Positions 47,726 to 50,170 of a DNA stretch of 50,170 nucleotides are shown here, in pieces; position 1 is the first letter of the stretch, and each line of letters starts with the position of its first letter. The notes beneath the pieces were generated by a model, which made no database searches, had not been told where the DNA came from, and saw nothing but the letters and a program-made list of their open reading frames with translations. The stretch spans positions 1 to 50,170 of the forward strand of contig NZ_QFDQ01000225.1 in assembly GCF_003270085.1 (NCBI RefSeq). Reading direction: 5' to 3'. The DNA comes from Streptomyces triticisoli. GTDB taxonomy: Bacteria; Actinomycetota; Actinomycetes; Streptomycetales; Streptomycetaceae. A program made the translations under genes and the position numbers.

Positions 47726-49255
47726 GTGGACGTGAGCGGCGGGAGCGGGCAGCCGCGTTCCGGCAACGACGAGTCGGCCCAGCAGGCCGAGGCCGCCCAG
47801 GAGCAGAGCCCCGCCGAGTCCTCGGCGCACGAGGCAACGCCCCGGACGCCTGCCGGCACCGCGGCGGAACAGAACCGCTCCGGCGACACCGGCGCGGCCC
47901 CGGCCGCACGCGGCGCGGGGGGCCGGGAGCCGGGGGACGGCGAGGCCTCACGCGCCGACACCCACCCCGAGCACGGACACGCCCACGGTACCGAGGGACC
48001 CGTGCAGACCCCCGACGACCGCGGACGGCCCTTCGGCGACACCCACCCCGACCGCGCTCTCGCGCGCTCCGGGAAGTCGTCCCCGCCCGCGCGGCCGAAG
48101 GGACCCGGGGGCGGGCTGCTCATGGGGCGGCCCTTCGGGGTGCCCGTGTACGTGGCGCCCAGCTGGTTCCTCGTGGCCGCGCTGATCACCTGGGTGTTCG
48201 GCGGACAGCTCGAGCGCGTACTGCCCGAGCTCGGCGCCGCCCGCTACCTGGTGTCCCTGTTCTTCGCGGTCGCCTTCTACGCCTCCGTCCTCGTCCACGA
48301 GCTCGCCCACACCATCGCCGCCCTCCGCTTCAAGCTCCCCGTCCGCCGCATCCAGCTGCAGTTCTTCGGCGGCGTCTCCGAGATCGAGAAGGAAGCCGAG
48401 ACCCCCGGCCGCGAGTTCGTCCTCGCCTTCGTCGGCCCGCTGCTCTCCCTGGTCCTCGCGGGCGTCTTCTACCTCGCTCTGCGCCCCTTCGAACCCGGCA
48501 CGGTCCCCGGCGTCCTGCTGGCCGGCCTGATGATCTCCAACCTCATCGTCGCCGCCTTCAACCTGCTGCCCGGCCTGCCCCTCGACGGCGGCCGCATGCT
48601 CCGCGCCGTCGTCTGGAAGATCACCGGCAGACCCATGAGCGGCACCGTCGCCGCCGCCTGGGTCGGCCGCGCGCTCGCCGTCTCCGTCCTGATCGGCCTG
48701 CCCCTGTTCACCCAGTCCGGCGTCGACCCCACCGCCGAGGACACCATCGGCGTCGGCACCGTCACCAACGCCCTGCTCGCCGCCATCCTCGCCGCGATCA
48801 TCTGGACCGGCGCCGGCAACAGCCTGCGCATGGCCCGGCTGCGCGAACACCTCCCCGAGCTGCGCGCCCGCACCCTCACCCGCCGCGCCGTCCCGGTCGA
48901 GACCCACACCTCCCTCGCCGAGGCCCTGCGCCGCGCCAACGCCGCCGGCGCCCGCGCCTTGGTCGTCGTCGACGGCCAGGGCGAGCCCCTCTCCCTGGTC
49001 CGCGAGTCCGCCATCGCCGGCGTACCCGAACACCGCCGCCCCTGGGTCAGCGCCAGCGAACTCGCCCAGGAACTCACCGACGGCATGCGCGTCTCCGCCG
49101 AACTCGCCGGCGAGGACCTCCTGGACGCCCTGCGCGCCACCCCGGCCACCGAATACCTCGTCGTGGAGGAGACCGGCGAGATCTACGGTGTGCTCTCCGC
49201 AGCCGACGTGGAACGCGCCTTCGTCAAGGCCATGGCCCGTCCGTCCGCCTCCTAG
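47726..49255 (+). CDS. Site-2-protease-like M50 metalloprotease with CBS domains
   Basis: The 509-residue membrane protease has a disordered N-terminus of about 125 residues, then membrane helices bearing the zinc motif HELAH (about 191-195) and the third ligand region NLLPGLPLDGGRML. A C-terminal pair of CBS domains follows (about 385-505). Such proteins cleave membrane anchors such as anti-sigma factors, with CBS domains sensing nucleotides. GTG 47726 has GAGGGG six bases upstream and fits the start DVSGGSGQP. It diverges from the RecB-family gene. Confidence 0.9.
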   Translation: MDVSGGSGQPRSGNDESAQQAEAAQEQSPAESSAHEATPRTPAGTAAEQNRSGDTGAAPAARGAGGREPGDGEASRADTHPEHGHAHGTEGPVQTPDDRGRPFGDTHPDRALARSGKSSPPARPKGPGGGLLMGRPFGVPVYVAPSWFLVAALITWVFGGQLERVLPELGAARYLVSLFFAVAFYASVLVHELAHTIAALRFKLPVRRIQLQFFGGVSEIEKEAETPGREFVLAFVGPLLSLVLAGVFYLALRPFEPGTVPGVLLAGLMISNLIVAAFNLLPGLPLDGGRMLRAVVWKITGRPMSGTVAAAWVGRALAVSVLIGLPLFTQSGVDPTAEDTIGVGTVTNALLAAILAAIIWTGAGNSLRMARLREHLPELRARTLTRRAVPVETHTSLAEALRRANAAGARALVVVDGQGEPLSLVRESAIAGVPEHRRPWVSASELAQELTDGMRVSAELAGEDLLDALRATPATEYLVVEETGEIYGVLSAADVERAFVKAMARPSAS

Positions 49256-49305
49256 GCCCTGCCCCGGCCCGCCTCCGCGTGGTCGGCGGGCCCGTCCGGG
49301 ACCGG

Positions 49306-49311
49306 TAGGCT
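49306..49311 (+). promoter_or_regulatory. -10 box of the leaderless trmI transcript
   Basis: TAGGCT followed by six bases and ATG 49318, with no Shine-Dalgarno. GGCCCGCC/GGCGGGCC at 49266-49292 just upstream may terminate the protease transcript. Confidence 0.5.
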
Positions 49312-49317
49312 GGTCAC

Positions 49318-50170
49318 ATGTCCGAACCGACCGGTGCCGCCCGCCGTCGCGGGCCCTTCAAGGTCGGGGACCAGGTACAGCTGACCGACCCCAAGGGCCG
49401 CCACTACACGTTCACGCTCGAGGCCGGGAAGAACTTCCACACCCACAAGGGATCCTTCCCGCACGACGAGCTGATCGGCGCACCCGAGGGCAGCGTTGTC
49501 CGCACCACCGGCAACGTCGCCTACCTCGCGCTGCGCCCCCTGCTCCCCGACTACGTCCTGTCCATGCCCCGCGGGGCAGCCGTCGTCTACCCCAAGGACG
49601 CGGGGCAGATCCTCGCCTTCGCCGACATCTTCCCCGGCGCCCGCGTCGTGGAGGCCGGCGTCGGCTCCGGCTCGCTCAGCAGCTTCCTGCTGCGCGCCAT
49701 CGGCGACCAGGGCATGCTGCACAGCTACGAGCGCCGCGCCGACTTCGCCGAGATCGCCCAGGCCAACGTCGAGCGCTACTTCGGCGGCCCGCACCCCGCC
49801 TGGCAGCTCACCGTCGGCGACCTCCAGGACAACCTGTCCGACACCGACGTCGACCGCGTCATCCTCGACATGCTCGCCCCCTGGGAGTGCCTGGAGGCCG
49901 TCTCCAAGGCACTCGTCCCCGGCGGCATCCTGTGCTGCTACGTCGCCACCACCACCCAGCTCGCGAGGACCGTGGAGTCCATCCGCGAGATCGGCTGCTT
50001 CAACGAGCCGACCGCCTGGGAGACGATGATCCGCAACTGGCACATCGAGGGCCTGGCCGTCCGCCCCGACCACCGCATGATCGGCCACACCGGCTTCCTG
50101 CTCACCGCCCGCCGCCTCGCGGACGGCGTCGAGCCGCCCATGCGCCGCCGCCGGCCCGCCAAGGGCGCCT
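49318..50170 (+). CDS. trmI: tRNA (adenine-58-N1)-methyltransferase TrmI (partial, runs off right edge)
   Basis: The 284 residues in the window cover almost the whole enzyme. The N-terminal beta domain (GPFKVGDQVQLTDPKGRHYTF) precedes a Rossmann methyltransferase with the SAM motif VVEAGVGSGSLSSFLLRAIG and the acceptor-site motif RVILDMLAPWECLEAV. It methylates A58 in the T loop of tRNAs as a tetramer. The C-terminus (RRRRPAKGA) is still open at the edge. In other actinobacteria the proteasome ATPase and Pup genes lie beyond this gene, which cannot be seen here. Confidence 0.94.
   Translation, partial: MSEPTGAARRRGPFKVGDQVQLTDPKGRHYTFTLEAGKNFHTHKGSFPHDELIGAPEGSVVRTTGNVAYLALRPLLPDYVLSMPRGAAVVYPKDAGQILAFADIFPGARVVEAGVGSGSLSSFLLRAIGDQGMLHSYERRADFAEIAQANVERYFGGPHPAWQLTVGDLQDNLSDTDVDRVILDMLAPWECLEAVSKALVPGGILCCYVATTTQLARTVESIREIGCFNEPTAWETMIRNWHIEGLAVRPDHRMIGHTGFLLTARRLADGVEPPMRRRRPAKGA

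Overview
The window looks like a stretch of Streptomyces chromosome. GC content and third-position GC are very high, GTG starts are common, and it carries chaplin genes (chpH, chpC), a mycothiol ligase (mshC) and the gylR-glpFKD glycerol locus. From memory, the gene order (metH, gylR, glpF, glpK, glpD, PAC2, mshC, DUF3090, chaplins, gluconate genes) matches the S. coelicolor SCO165x-SCO169x region in reverse; I could not check this by alignment. I see no transposase, integrase, CRISPR array, rRNA or biosynthetic cluster. It is mostly core chromosome with several local scars.

Region 1-8.9 kb starts with the 5' end of a Tat-exported protein leaving the window on the minus strand. Then comes a small acyl-CoA module: SDR dehydrogenase, a remnant of an acyl-CoA ligase, a TetR regulator and, convergent to them, an acyl-CoA dehydrogenase of ACAD10/11 type with an APH-type kinase. 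Two copies of an ACCGACCGGT palindrome sit in front of the two transcription units. The set resembles kinase-plus-dehydrogenase pathways for 4-hydroxy acids (levulinate lva pathway), but its ligase has been deleted. A histidine-rich protein, a cytochrome b / Tat molybdopterin oxidoreductase pair, an APC permease and an unknown 316-residue protein follow.

Region 9-21 kb holds a frameshifted DMT-type membrane protein, a Nudix hydrolase, two DUF202 membrane proteins, the gluconate locus gntP-gntK/gntR, a SEC-C protein carrying an inserted intergenic repeat, DUF1876, a phosphoribosyltransferase-hydrolase fusion, tRNA-Leu(GAG), an M20 peptidase, then chpH (with a sigma-BldN-like promoter) and cell-wall-anchored chpC, a DUF5703 gene and an acidic protein.

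Region 21-33 kb holds a RecD2-like protein that has lost its ATPase motifs, an aldo/keto reductase, an F420-type LLM oxidoreductase, a ferritin-like protein, CorA, and the conserved actinobacterial mycothiol neighbourhood (phosphatase, DUF3090, SCO1664-type kinase-fold protein, mshC, PAC2). A tandem duplication lies just upstream of mshC, and a gutted GntR regulator with an intact operator lies next to PAC2.

Region 33.8-50.2 kb is glpD-glpK-glpF-gylR with a shared GylR-type operator, metH with a structured leader that contains a leaderless upstream ORF, a HAD phosphatase, an orphan peptide-binding lipoprotein, an orphan LuxR-type response regulator, a RecB-family nuclease, a site-2-protease-like M50 protein and the start of trmI, which runs off the right edge.
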